Below, in pieces: positions 16,054 to 23,025 of a DNA stretch of 35,529 nt; within the stretch, counting starts at the first letter, position 1; each line of letters starts with the position of its first letter. A program made the position numbers and the translations under genes. Origin of the DNA: Candidatus Geothermincola primus (lineage in GTDB: Bacteria; Actinomycetota; Geothermincolia; Geothermincolales; Geothermincolaceae); assembly GCA_015711725.1 (NCBI GenBank), contig JACVIX010000018.1, positions 1-35,529 on the forward strand, written 5' to 3'. The notes under the pieces were generated by a model that worked only from the letters and a program-made list of their open reading frames with translations, was not told where the DNA came from and did not search any database.

Positions 16054-16078
16054 GCCATGCCTATAACGTGTTCAAGAG
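16054..16078 (+). repeat. 25-bp direct repeat, copy 2
   Basis: The second copy shares the first 18 bases exactly with 15988-16005 and five of the next seven. Both lie in non-coding DNA. Confidence 0.8.
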
Positions 16079-16249
16079 GCTTCCTTATCATTTAAACCTG
16101 AACGGTAAATTCACGTTAATCCGTATGAGAAAGTTGAGATATCGAAATAGCGGGGAAAATATTAATTCACCTTTAGTAGTTTTATGTAACGTCTTATTAT
16201 CCTGGCTAAAGGGTAATGAGGACCTGAACCTAACAAAATTCTTCCCGAC

Positions 16250-16576
16250 TCAATAGATGAAGAAGGGGAAGATGTCTACCTTCCAAAGGCCTCCCTCAAA
16301 AACTAAACTAACTTTTGAGGTCTCTTCCTGCAAATTCCCCCGGCTTCCAAAGTAGAAGGTCACATCGGCTGATACCTTCTTTTCCGACTCCATCTCTATT
16401 TGGCTAGTATCGATTTTGTAACTTCGCGCCTCCCCGAAGATTCCCGCGAATTCAGCGTTCGTCCACGGCTTGGTTAAACGGTGCTGTTCCTTGTATGCCT
16501 TAGTCAGGTGCTCGAATATATATTTAGTGTCTTTACTGATACAGGCGTCCAGAAACTTCTTCAGTGCAGAGGAGGC
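16250..16576 (-). pseudogene. Second repeat domain of the lipoprotein-like gene, in frame after a TAG
   Basis: After the TAG at 16577-16579 the same frame stays open for 108 codons to TGA at 16250-16252. The translated segment (ALKKFLDACISKDTKYIFEH, then YKEQHRL, SEKKVSADVTFYFGS, EGGLWKVDIF) aligns with the upstream domain at FLDAC, LT..YKE, GS and W.VD. There is no internal ATG with a ribosome binding site near the break. It therefore looks like the second half of a two-domain protein, either cut off by a nonsense mutation or reached by stop-codon readthrough. Confidence 0.65.
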
Positions 16577-17053
16577 CTATGAGATCTTTTCCTCTTTCCC
16601 TTCCTCGGTTTGAACAGGAGTTGCGCTTTTCCAATCCAGGTCCGTGAAACTATCCACCCCCCAGATATCCCCTTTGGTCAGCACCAGGGTCTCCTCTTTC
16701 TTGCCATAGCTTCCATAATCTATCAGAACAGCTATGATGGCCCTGTCGTTCTCCAGGACCAGGTCGCTATCTGGCTGAAAGCGGTATCCTTGAAACGTTC
16801 CTAGCGCGTTTTTAAGATCTTCCCTGCCAATATTTTCTTCTAGTCCATTTTCCTCCTTATACCTATCCGTAAGCATTGACACAATTACGTCAATCTCCTG
16901 GTTTCCACAAGCGTCTAAGAAGGTAACCGCGGCATTCTCCACTTCCGTCCTCCGTTGGGAAACAGCATCGATATTCTGCCCGCAACTACCATTTAGCAAA
17001 ATAATGGTTATTAAAATCCAGGTGAATGCAATTACTTTTTCTCTTGTGGACAT
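16577..17053 (-). CDS. Putative secreted/lipoprotein with DUF4878-like domain, ending at an in-frame TAG
   Basis: The start is the ATG at 17051-17053, preceded by GGGAGAAGAAGAAC; a longer frame starting at 17152 lacks this. The 158-residue product has a short charged N-terminus, a hydrophobic segment (VIAFTWILITIILL) and NGSC, an atypical lipobox or signal-peptide end. The mature part (AAVTFLDACGNQEIDVIVSM, DRYKEENG, AIIAVLIDYGS, KGDIWGVDSF) resembles small alpha-beta domains of the SnoaL/DUF4878 type. A second copy of this domain continues in the same frame after the TAG. The gene is monocistronic on the minus strand. Function is unknown; an extracytoplasmic location is inferred. Confidence 0.6.
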   Translation of the reverse strand: MSTREKVIAFTWILITIILLNGSCGQNIDAVSQRRTEVENAAVTFLDACGNQEIDVIVSMLTDRYKEENGLEENIGREDLKNALGTFQGYRFQPDSDLVLENDRAIIAVLIDYGSYGKKEETLVLTKGDIWGVDSFTDLDWKSATPVQTEEGKEEKIS

Positions 17054-17674
17054 GTTCTTCTTCTCCCTCTCGATAATATAATGCCACTTTATTTTAAAGG
17101 TTCTCTTTTTTCTTATTATTCCTTCTCGCAACTTTTCCCTTTTACTCTTCACTTCCTTAATCTGGGCATGTAAACAGCAAGTGACCTACCTCCGAAGGAC
17201 ATAAAATATAAATTTGCTTTAACCTTTAAAATGTTCCTATCCTTCTTTAAAAGCATATTTCTCTTTTTATAAAATCGAATAATGTTCTACTTGTTTGGCC
17301 ATGTACAAGACAGATTTGTAAATCAATCTTCAAACGCAATACTTTGAGCCTTTTTCTTTAAACGCAACGCAGATAAGTACATGATATCTCTATCGCCATA
17401 ATTACATCGTTCCCCAGGATAGCAATATACAAAGCAGTTCACGTTATTCGTCTCATGGATAAACTTATATCGCCATCAATACATCATTGCCCCAGGACAG
17501 AACCCTAAGCCCAATATAGTTTCCTTCGCCAACTAAAAGTCAAACAACTATTCCGGAGCAAAAACCAATGTCAAAGCATCTAATGGGTGTAGATTATAAG
17601 GCGTGTTTCTCGTTTCTATTTATAGAAACCAGATTTGAGATAATTTCAACGAACGAAAAGGGAGAATAAAGACG
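17054..17674. other. Long AT-rich intergenic region
   Basis: About 620 bases with no convincing gene. An imperfect direct repeat of about 30 bases is visible at 17391-17420 and 17467-17498 (shared core TATCGCCAT, ACATC and CCCAGGA). The promoter of the minus-strand lipoprotein-like gene is expected near its right end. Confidence 0.4.
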
Positions 17675-17851
17675 ATGGATATTAACTCGAAAGTCGAGGC
17701 TATAGAAGATAGAATTCTTATCAACCCGAATTTTCGCCATTACACCATGTTGATCAGTTACCTGACCTCGAACCATAAAGTTCGCAATGAAGAACGCTCA
17801 AGGCTTATAAAGTTGTGCCTTCTAAAATGGCATCCCTGCAACGCGGAATAG
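17675..17851 (+). CDS. Possible small protein of 58 residues
   Basis: ATG at 17675 is preceded by GGGAG about 10 bases upstream, and the frame ends with TAG at 17849. The product is charged and helical in appearance (MDINSKVEAIEDRILINPNF, then HKVRNEERSRLIKLCLLKW). I recognise no family. It could be a regulator or toxin-sized protein upstream of the sigma factor, or a chance frame. Confidence 0.3.
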   Translation: MDINSKVEAIEDRILINPNFRHYTMLISYLTSNHKVRNEERSRLIKLCLLKWHPCNAE

Positions 17852-18039
17852 CTTGAATAGAAATGCTGCCCAGAGGTGTTAGACCATGGCAATTAGCACC
17901 GATGAAGGGAATTCTTTCCACAATTTGAATATACTTAGAAGAGAAAGGTCTCAGCTGTTGGATGCCTCCGACGAGACTACCGATGAAGCTATCTTTAAAC
18001 ACATGTGCCAGGGAAGCACATCGAGAGAACGGGTAGACT
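17852..18039. other. Gap upstream of the ECF sigma factor
   Basis: About 190 bases. A frame from ATG 17886 with a reasonable GAGGTG site runs into the sigma gene in a different frame. I see no clear promoter. Confidence 0.35.
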
Positions 18040-18624
18040 ATGTTGGGTTTGCTGTTCTTGCTGGCGGTACTGCGACTCGATCCTCAGCAAGAGAGGGAGC
18101 TGGTGGAGAGGGCAAAGACTTCCAGCTTCGCCTTTGGGGAGCTATACGACCATTACTTTCCCATCATCTATGGTTACGTTCTGAAGAGGGTGGGAAATCA
18201 GGAGGACGCGGAAGATATCGCTTCCCTCACTTTCGAGAGAGCTCTCAAAAATATCGATCGCTTCGAGTGGAAGGGGGTCTCGTTTTCTGCATGGCTCTAC
18301 CGTATAGCCACGAATATCATCACCGATTATTTCCGCTCCAAGGGCAGCCACCGCCAGGTCTCCTTCCAAGAAGTAGAAGGGATGATCCCAGCCATGGAAA
18401 TGGACGCCGCGAAAATCGAGATGATCGCGAGGTTGATGGAGATAATAGGACGACTGCCGACATCCTACCAACATATGCTCACCCTCAAGTTCTATGAGGG
18501 TTTGACCCTTGACGAGATGAGCGAGACTCTGGGTTTGAGCAAAAAGACAGTCACCATGAAACTTTACAGGAGCATGAAGGCCTTGCGTAAGTTGGTCATG
18601 GAAAGCGGCTTAGAGTTAAGTTGA
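18040..18624 (+). CDS. ECF-type RNA polymerase sigma factor
   Basis: A 194-residue sigma-70 family protein. Region 2 is AFGELYDHYFPIIYGYVLKRVGNQEDAEDIASLTFERALKNIDRF with FSAWLYRIATNIITDYFRSKG. Region 4 is RLPTSYQHMLTLKFYEGLTLDEMSETLGLSKKTVTMKLYRSMKALRKLV. Regions 1 and 3 are absent, as in ECF factors. The annotated N-terminus (MLGLLFLLAVLRL) is unusually hydrophobic and precedes the typical DPQQERELVERAK; the true start may differ, since several TTG codons are in frame. The next gene, 13 bases downstream, encodes a membrane FecR-like protein that probably acts as its anti-sigma factor. Confidence 0.9.
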   Translation: MLGLLFLLAVLRLDPQQERELVERAKTSSFAFGELYDHYFPIIYGYVLKRVGNQEDAEDIASLTFERALKNIDRFEWKGVSFSAWLYRIATNIITDYFRSKGSHRQVSFQEVEGMIPAMEMDAAKIEMIARLMEIIGRLPTSYQHMLTLKFYEGLTLDEMSETLGLSKKTVTMKLYRSMKALRKLVMESGLELS

Positions 18625-18637
18625 GAAGGTACGAGAT

Positions 18638-20227
18638 ATGCGCAGAGGCAAGAGGGCGGATTGGTTAATAAAATACTTTGAAGGCGCTCAGTTGAGTCCG
18701 CAGACAGCACAGGACTCTCAATTGATGGGAATATTGCATCTAGCCGAATCGCTGAAGTTCGCCTCCCTACTACGACCCGCTCCCAATCCAGAGGCACAAG
18801 CAGCGATAAGAAACAGATTGGTCTTTATGCATCGGGAGTCTGTAGGCGCGAGGAAGAAAAGATTTGGGCTCTTCCGCGATCATCTCCTAAGGCCAGTTCT
18901 CGTGGATGAAAGATTATGGGCATATAGAACGGCAGTAGCCTTCTCTATAATCGCCATCTTAGTAGTGGGGCTATGGTTCGCCGTGACTAGAATTCAACCC
19001 AAAGCTCCTCCTGCCGCCCTAGCCATCACCATAACCTCTGAGGTAGAGGTGGAAGTGAAGCTTCCTGGGGAGGATTGGAGAAAGGTGAAGGGACCATATC
19101 AGCTACCTCAGGAATGCGAGATTCGAACTCTCTCTCAGCGCGCCGAGGTGGATTTGGGAGGTATCGCTCTCTTTCGCTTGGATTACCAGAGCCATATGGA
19201 GATAGCCGAAGCTAACTCAGAATCTGTCCAAATGACAATATTGTCAGGCAGAGCTTATCATCGCATCAATGAAAATCTTCAATACAGGGTAGGCATGGAC
19301 CAGGCTAGCTGTCTCGCCATGGGAACAGCGTTGGACACAGAGCTCTCCGGGGGAGAAATCCGAGCCATACTTGCCATTCAACGGGACGTAAGGGTCTTCT
19401 TTAGGGAGAAGAAATATTTGCTAGCTCAAGGCAACCTTTTTGACCTGGGACAACCTGAACAAGAGCAGGAGGAGGCAAGAATATCTCCCATACCCCTGGA
19501 TATTTTAAAATCCGAATGGCTCATGTGGAATAAACAGTTGGACGAGTTGAGAGGTTGGGATACGGGGATACTCTCAGGAGTCACTCCGGACGAACGCATA
19601 GAGCCACCTCCTCCCCTATCCGGCGAGATCGACCTGAGCGCTTACGAAACTTCGGAGGGGATTAGGCTGGAGTGGCAAGTATCTTTGGTTGAACCGGAAA
19701 GCTTTGCCATCCTGCGTTCTTCCAGCTCTAACCAACTTCTATATCCCAGAGACCTTTATGCCGAGATCACCAGGAGTTCCACCAGAGCTTTCCTGGATAC
19801 CAAATATACCCAGGGATATATCTATTTCTACCGAATCGCTATGTTTTCAGAAGGGAAAATTATCTATAGCGACACGGTGAGAGTGGCAACTAAAAGGCCT
19901 ACTTCCGGCAACATTGTTCTCACCTCGGTGCTTCTACAATCCAGTCCAGGCGTATACTCCATTCAGCTTAAGTGGATAGCTGAAGGAGATCTGAAGCTAG
20001 AGGGTTGGGTTATCTGCAGAACTTCCAATGATTACGAGCCCACCTATCCCCCCCGATCCGGCGAGGATTTCTACGTATTTAAAAATTTTGATGGGCCTAA
20101 GGGTTCATATATCGACTCCTATAATCTCGAGCCAGGTGAGGTTTACCATTACAGAGTGGCCGGCCTCTACCAAGGAGCAGTGGTGATATATTCAAACCTC
20201 ACTTCCCAGACTATCCCATTTTACTAG
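18638..20227 (+). CDS. FecR-like membrane protein with C-terminal beta domains, putative anti-sigma factor
   Basis: A 529-residue protein. Residues 1-95 form a cytoplasmic helical segment resembling the anti-sigma part next to ECF factors (ADWLIKYFEGAQLSPQ, LLRPAPNPEAQAAIRNRLV). One transmembrane helix lies at about 98-117 (TAVAFSIIAILVVGLWFAV). Next comes a FecR-like beta domain (VEVKLPGEDWRKVKG, IRTLSQRAEVDLGGIALFRLD, VQMTILSGRAYHRI). The C-terminal half contains two fibronectin type III-like repeats (GIRLEWQVSLVEPESFAILRS... and SIQLKWIAEGDLKLEGWVICR...). A cell-surface signal sensor that sequesters the adjacent sigma factor is inferred. GAGAAGG lies upstream of the ATG. Confidence 0.7.
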   Translation: MRRGKRADWLIKYFEGAQLSPQTAQDSQLMGILHLAESLKFASLLRPAPNPEAQAAIRNRLVFMHRESVGARKKRFGLFRDHLLRPVLVDERLWAYRTAVAFSIIAILVVGLWFAVTRIQPKAPPAALAITITSEVEVEVKLPGEDWRKVKGPYQLPQECEIRTLSQRAEVDLGGIALFRLDYQSHMEIAEANSESVQMTILSGRAYHRINENLQYRVGMDQASCLAMGTALDTELSGGEIRAILAIQRDVRVFFREKKYLLAQGNLFDLGQPEQEQEEARISPIPLDILKSEWLMWNKQLDELRGWDTGILSGVTPDERIEPPPPLSGEIDLSAYETSEGIRLEWQVSLVEPESFAILRSSSSNQLLYPRDLYAEITRSSTRAFLDTKYTQGYIYFYRIAMFSEGKIIYSDTVRVATKRPTSGNIVLTSVLLQSSPGVYSIQLKWIAEGDLKLEGWVICRTSNDYEPTYPPRSGEDFYVFKNFDGPKGSYIDSYNLEPGEVYHYRVAGLYQGAVVIYSNLTSQTIPFY

Positions 20228-20495
20228 AATTTAGCGATTGACCTATCTCTTAATATATAAATAAGTGATTGGTTGAATTCTATTTACTATGAGAAAGTTT
20301 TACTGATTCTTGAGTGGGCTATAGGAATTTTTTATGTAAATTCAGTAAAATGTCGGTCTTACTGCTCTGCCTCTCTCAGCATCTCGAACAACAATCATGT
20401 AGAAGAACTAGCAACAACAGCTTATCCCGCCTGCATGAGTTAAACAGAGTCAAACTCAGTCGAATTCCACAAGTTGCGCTGTGCAATGCGTGATG
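20228..20495. other. Gap between the FecR-like gene and the tat promoter
   Basis: About 270 AT-rich bases; no gene, repeat or strong terminator is visible. Confidence 0.4.
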
Positions 20496-20525
20496 TTGAC
20501 TTTATTTATCACCACGGTCTAATAT
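20496..20525 (+). promoter_or_regulatory. Predicted promoter of tatA
   Basis: TTGACT at 20496-20501, an 18-base spacer and TAATAT at 20520-20525, about 70 bases upstream of tatA. Confidence 0.55.
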
Positions 20526-20596
20526 TTTACTGCGTGAGAGGACATCGGGAACTAGCATTAAGTTCCAATTACCAATAAAGGAGGTCAGCGGGCAAG

Positions 20597-20842
20597 ATGT
20601 TGGGACTCTTCCAAAGCTTCGGAGTGCCGGAACTTCTGATAATCCTGGGTATCGCGCTTATAATTTTCGGACCCAGCCGCCTTCCACAGATCGGTCGCTC
20701 CATAGGTAAAGCCATTCGCGAATTCCGAGAGGGCAGCACCGAGGTGACCAAAGCCATACAGGAAGGTTTGGAGGAACCGGAACAGAAAAAGGCTAAAAAA
20801 ACTAAGAAAACCGAGGCAGCTGAAGGAGAAGCTGAGGACTGA
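20597..20842 (+). CDS. tatA: Twin-arginine translocase subunit TatA
   Basis: An 81-residue protein with one N-terminal membrane helix (FGVPELLIILGIALIIFG), the conserved FGPSRLPQIGRSIGKAIREFRE amphipathic helix, and an acidic/lysine-rich tail. AAAGGAGGTC at about 20577-20586 precedes the ATG. TatA forms the Tat translocation pore together with TatC. No separate TatB is present in the window, as in minimal TatAC systems. It is the first gene of a cluster ending in the Tat-dependent formate dehydrogenase, which is its obvious client here. Confidence 0.95.
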   Translation: MLGLFQSFGVPELLIILGIALIIFGPSRLPQIGRSIGKAIREFREGSTEVTKAIQEGLEEPEQKKAKKTKKTEAAEGEAED

Positions 20843-20938
20843 AACAAATCCCGAGCGAAAAATTTCTCGACATTCTATTCACAACTCCCCATATGACCAT
20901 CGGTGAATAACCACTCTTTTTAAGTGATGGAGGCTAGC

Positions 20939-21670
20939 GTGGCCGATCAGAAGATGACCTTCATCGAACATCTGGAGGAGCTGCGCAGGAGAATCATCAT
21001 CGCCCTTCTAGCCATGATGGTGGCGATGGCCGTTTGCTACCTCTACTCCTGGAAAATTCTTGATATACTCAAAAACCCAGCTACCAAGGCTTCCATACCA
21101 CTCAACCTCCATTACTTCTCGGTTCTAGAACCTTTCATGGTGAGATTCAAAATCGCCCTTTACGCGGGCATAGTCCTAGCCTTACCGGTTATTCTATTCG
21201 AGATTCTGGCCTTCATCGCCCCCGCATTGCGCAAAAGAGAGAAGAAGGTCATGTATACATCGCTTGCCCTGATCATTGGCTTTTTTATACTTGGCACTGT
21301 CTTCTGTTATTTCTATATCCTCCCAGCTGGTCTTAACTGGCTAGTTGGACAAGCGGGCAATCGTCTAACCCCCACTTTAAGGGCGGAAGATTATATAGGC
21401 ATCGTCGCCTTGCTCCTTCTGGCTTTGGGTATAACCTTCGAGACCCCCCTGTTGATATTCTTGGTAGTCAGGCTGGGCATTATCACGCCTCAGAGATTAC
21501 ATAAGAACTGGCGCGTAGCGGTAATCGTGATTCTTTGTTTCGCGGCGTTTATCACTCCAGATTGGAATCCCGTGACTATGATTCTGGTGGCCGTTCCCAT
21601 GTTTTTTCTATACGAAGCCAGCATAATGTTCGCTATGTTAGGCTTGCGGAAGAGGGAAAGATTAGAGTAA
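20939..21670 (+). CDS. tatC: Twin-arginine translocase subunit TatC
   Basis: A 243-residue polytopic membrane protein. MTFIEHLEELRRRIIIAL at the N-terminus is the TatC hallmark for twin-arginine signal binding. LEPFMVRFKIALYAGIVLALPVILFEILAFIAPALRKREKK and GITFETPLLIF are further signatures, with about six transmembrane helices. GTG 20939 is chosen because GGAGG lies at 20929-20933; the GTG at 20924 precedes that site. The gene is 96 bases after tatA. It provides the signal-peptide receptor for FdhA export. Confidence 0.95.
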   Translation: MADQKMTFIEHLEELRRRIIIALLAMMVAMAVCYLYSWKILDILKNPATKASIPLNLHYFSVLEPFMVRFKIALYAGIVLALPVILFEILAFIAPALRKREKKVMYTSLALIIGFFILGTVFCYFYILPAGLNWLVGQAGNRLTPTLRAEDYIGIVALLLLALGITFETPLLIFLVVRLGIITPQRLHKNWRVAVIVILCFAAFITPDWNPVTMILVAVPMFFLYEASIMFAMLGLRKRERLE

Positions 21671-21818
21671 AAATTATAAAGTGAAAATATCGATGACAAG
21701 TTAATTTCAATTTGTATCATTATTTTTCTGTTATAATCTCTACTCGTGATAAAATGGCGCGAGTCACACAGTCGGGTTGATTATTTTCATAAGATTACCA
21801 TAGATATTTAGGAGGTCG

Positions 21819-22718
21819 ATGGAGATAGGCGATTTTAAACTTAAGCAGCGAAAAATCACCAAGAAGTTAGTCAAACAGAAAACTAAAGAGAGCGAGGAAA
21901 CCTTCCCACGGTTGAAAGATCTCATGAGGCTTTATCGCGAGATATTTGGGGTCCAGAGGAAATACTTACCAACGGTGGACATAACTATAAAGCCACTGAG
22001 TGACCTTCAGATAAGGGCGCGGGTGGAAGAAGGGATTCCGCTTATCGATAGACAAGAGATGGAAATCGACTACTCCTTCTTTCGCACCATCTTCCTAGAT
22101 ATAGCCAAAGTTTTCTTAAAGAGAGGCAAAAATTTATCGGATGAAACAAAGTCATTTTTGCTAGGAGACAATCTGGATAGCGGCACTTTAAAAGAACTGG
22201 GAGAAGCTTTTTTGCATGGCCAAGTTGATTATCTGGAGAGGCAAGCGGAAGAGTTGAAAGTGGAATCTTCGATCTTGAAAATGATGCTTCATCTCACCTT
22301 CGCGGTTTTTTTCGAAAAGATCGCCCTGCAATATCAGAAAAAAGCTGACCTGGATCAGGTCACAAGCATAGGTTGCCCTATATGCGGGAGTCCTCCTATG
22401 ATGGGATTCAATCGGGAAGGCGACGGACTGCGTGTCTTGGAATGTTCTCTATGTGGAAGCCGCTGGGGCGTTCCTCGCTTGGCTTGTCCATTTTGTCACG
22501 ATTCGCAACAGGAAGGTCTTAAATATGTCTTCGTGGAAGGGGATAACAAGAGGCGTATCTACACCTGCGAGCGCTGCAAGAGATATATCAAGATCGTGGA
22601 CCGAATGGGTGAGCCAGGAGAAGTACTGCTCCCTGTGGAGGATCTTCTCACCGGTCACCTAGACCAGCTGGCGAAAGAAAGGGGATATATCCGTTCATGC
22701 GCCAGCGTATTCTCATGA
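21819..22718 (+). CDS. fdhE: Formate dehydrogenase accessory protein FdhE
   Basis: A 299-residue protein of the FdhE family. The N-terminal half is helical. The C-terminal half has four CxxC knuckles (CPICG, CSLCG, CPFCH, CERCK) that form rubredoxin-like metal sites, with GLRVLECSLCGSRW and YTCERCKRYIKIVDR as conserved segments. FdhE is needed for activity of Tat-exported formate dehydrogenases, interacting with the catalytic subunit before export. GGAGGTCG at 21811 precedes the ATG. Its place between tatC and fdhA fits that function exactly. Confidence 0.92.
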   Translation: MEIGDFKLKQRKITKKLVKQKTKESEETFPRLKDLMRLYREIFGVQRKYLPTVDITIKPLSDLQIRARVEEGIPLIDRQEMEIDYSFFRTIFLDIAKVFLKRGKNLSDETKSFLLGDNLDSGTLKELGEAFLHGQVDYLERQAEELKVESSILKMMLHLTFAVFFEKIALQYQKKADLDQVTSIGCPICGSPPMMGFNREGDGLRVLECSLCGSRWGVPRLACPFCHDSQQEGLKYVFVEGDNKRRIYTCERCKRYIKIVDRMGEPGEVLLPVEDLLTGHLDQLAKERGYIRSCASVFS

Positions 22719-23025
22719 TAGAAGCAGATTAGATAAGAAGAAAGCACTTGTAAGAATATCTTGCTAATTTCTAGCTAACAATAATATAATATCTTCGATT
22801 TATTTTAGGATTTGCCTATAACTAATAGATCTCCTTGAAAAATAAATATTGCATATTGCGTCGGGTAACCATTTATTGCTTTTCATAACGTTAAAGTTAT
22901 TTCTATGAGCTCAAGCTTGTAGTTCATTAATCGATGAGTTCCGGCGAGAACGACATTTTAATAATACGTAATCTTTTTAATCGATACTGTAGTTGTAGGC
23001 TTATAGAGGAAAGTGGGGGTAAAGC
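22719..23025. other. Intergenic region upstream of fdhA
   Basis: About 307 AT-rich bases. It probably contains the fdhA promoter, but I see no hexamer pair I would defend, and no recognisable molybdenum-cofactor riboswitch. Confidence 0.4.

Larger units (their letters stand above)
15586..16249. other. Gene-poor stretch with repeats and a hairpin
   Basis: About 660 bases without a supportable gene. It contains a GC-rich hairpin at 15680-15699 and two copies of a 25-base direct repeat (15988-16012 and 16054-16078). The 72-codon frame at 16038-16256 has no ribosome binding site and overlaps the end of the minus-strand remnant. Confidence 0.45.

Noticed and set aside
16038-16256. A 72-codon plus-strand frame near the repeats.
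   Set aside because: No ribosome binding site and no recognisable features; it begins within the duplicated 25-mer region.
17886-18497. A 203-codon frame with a fair ribosome binding site, overlapping the sigma gene.
   Set aside because: Most of it runs through the ECF sigma gene in another frame and turns into Arg/Gly/His-rich sequence; the sigma frame is conserved.
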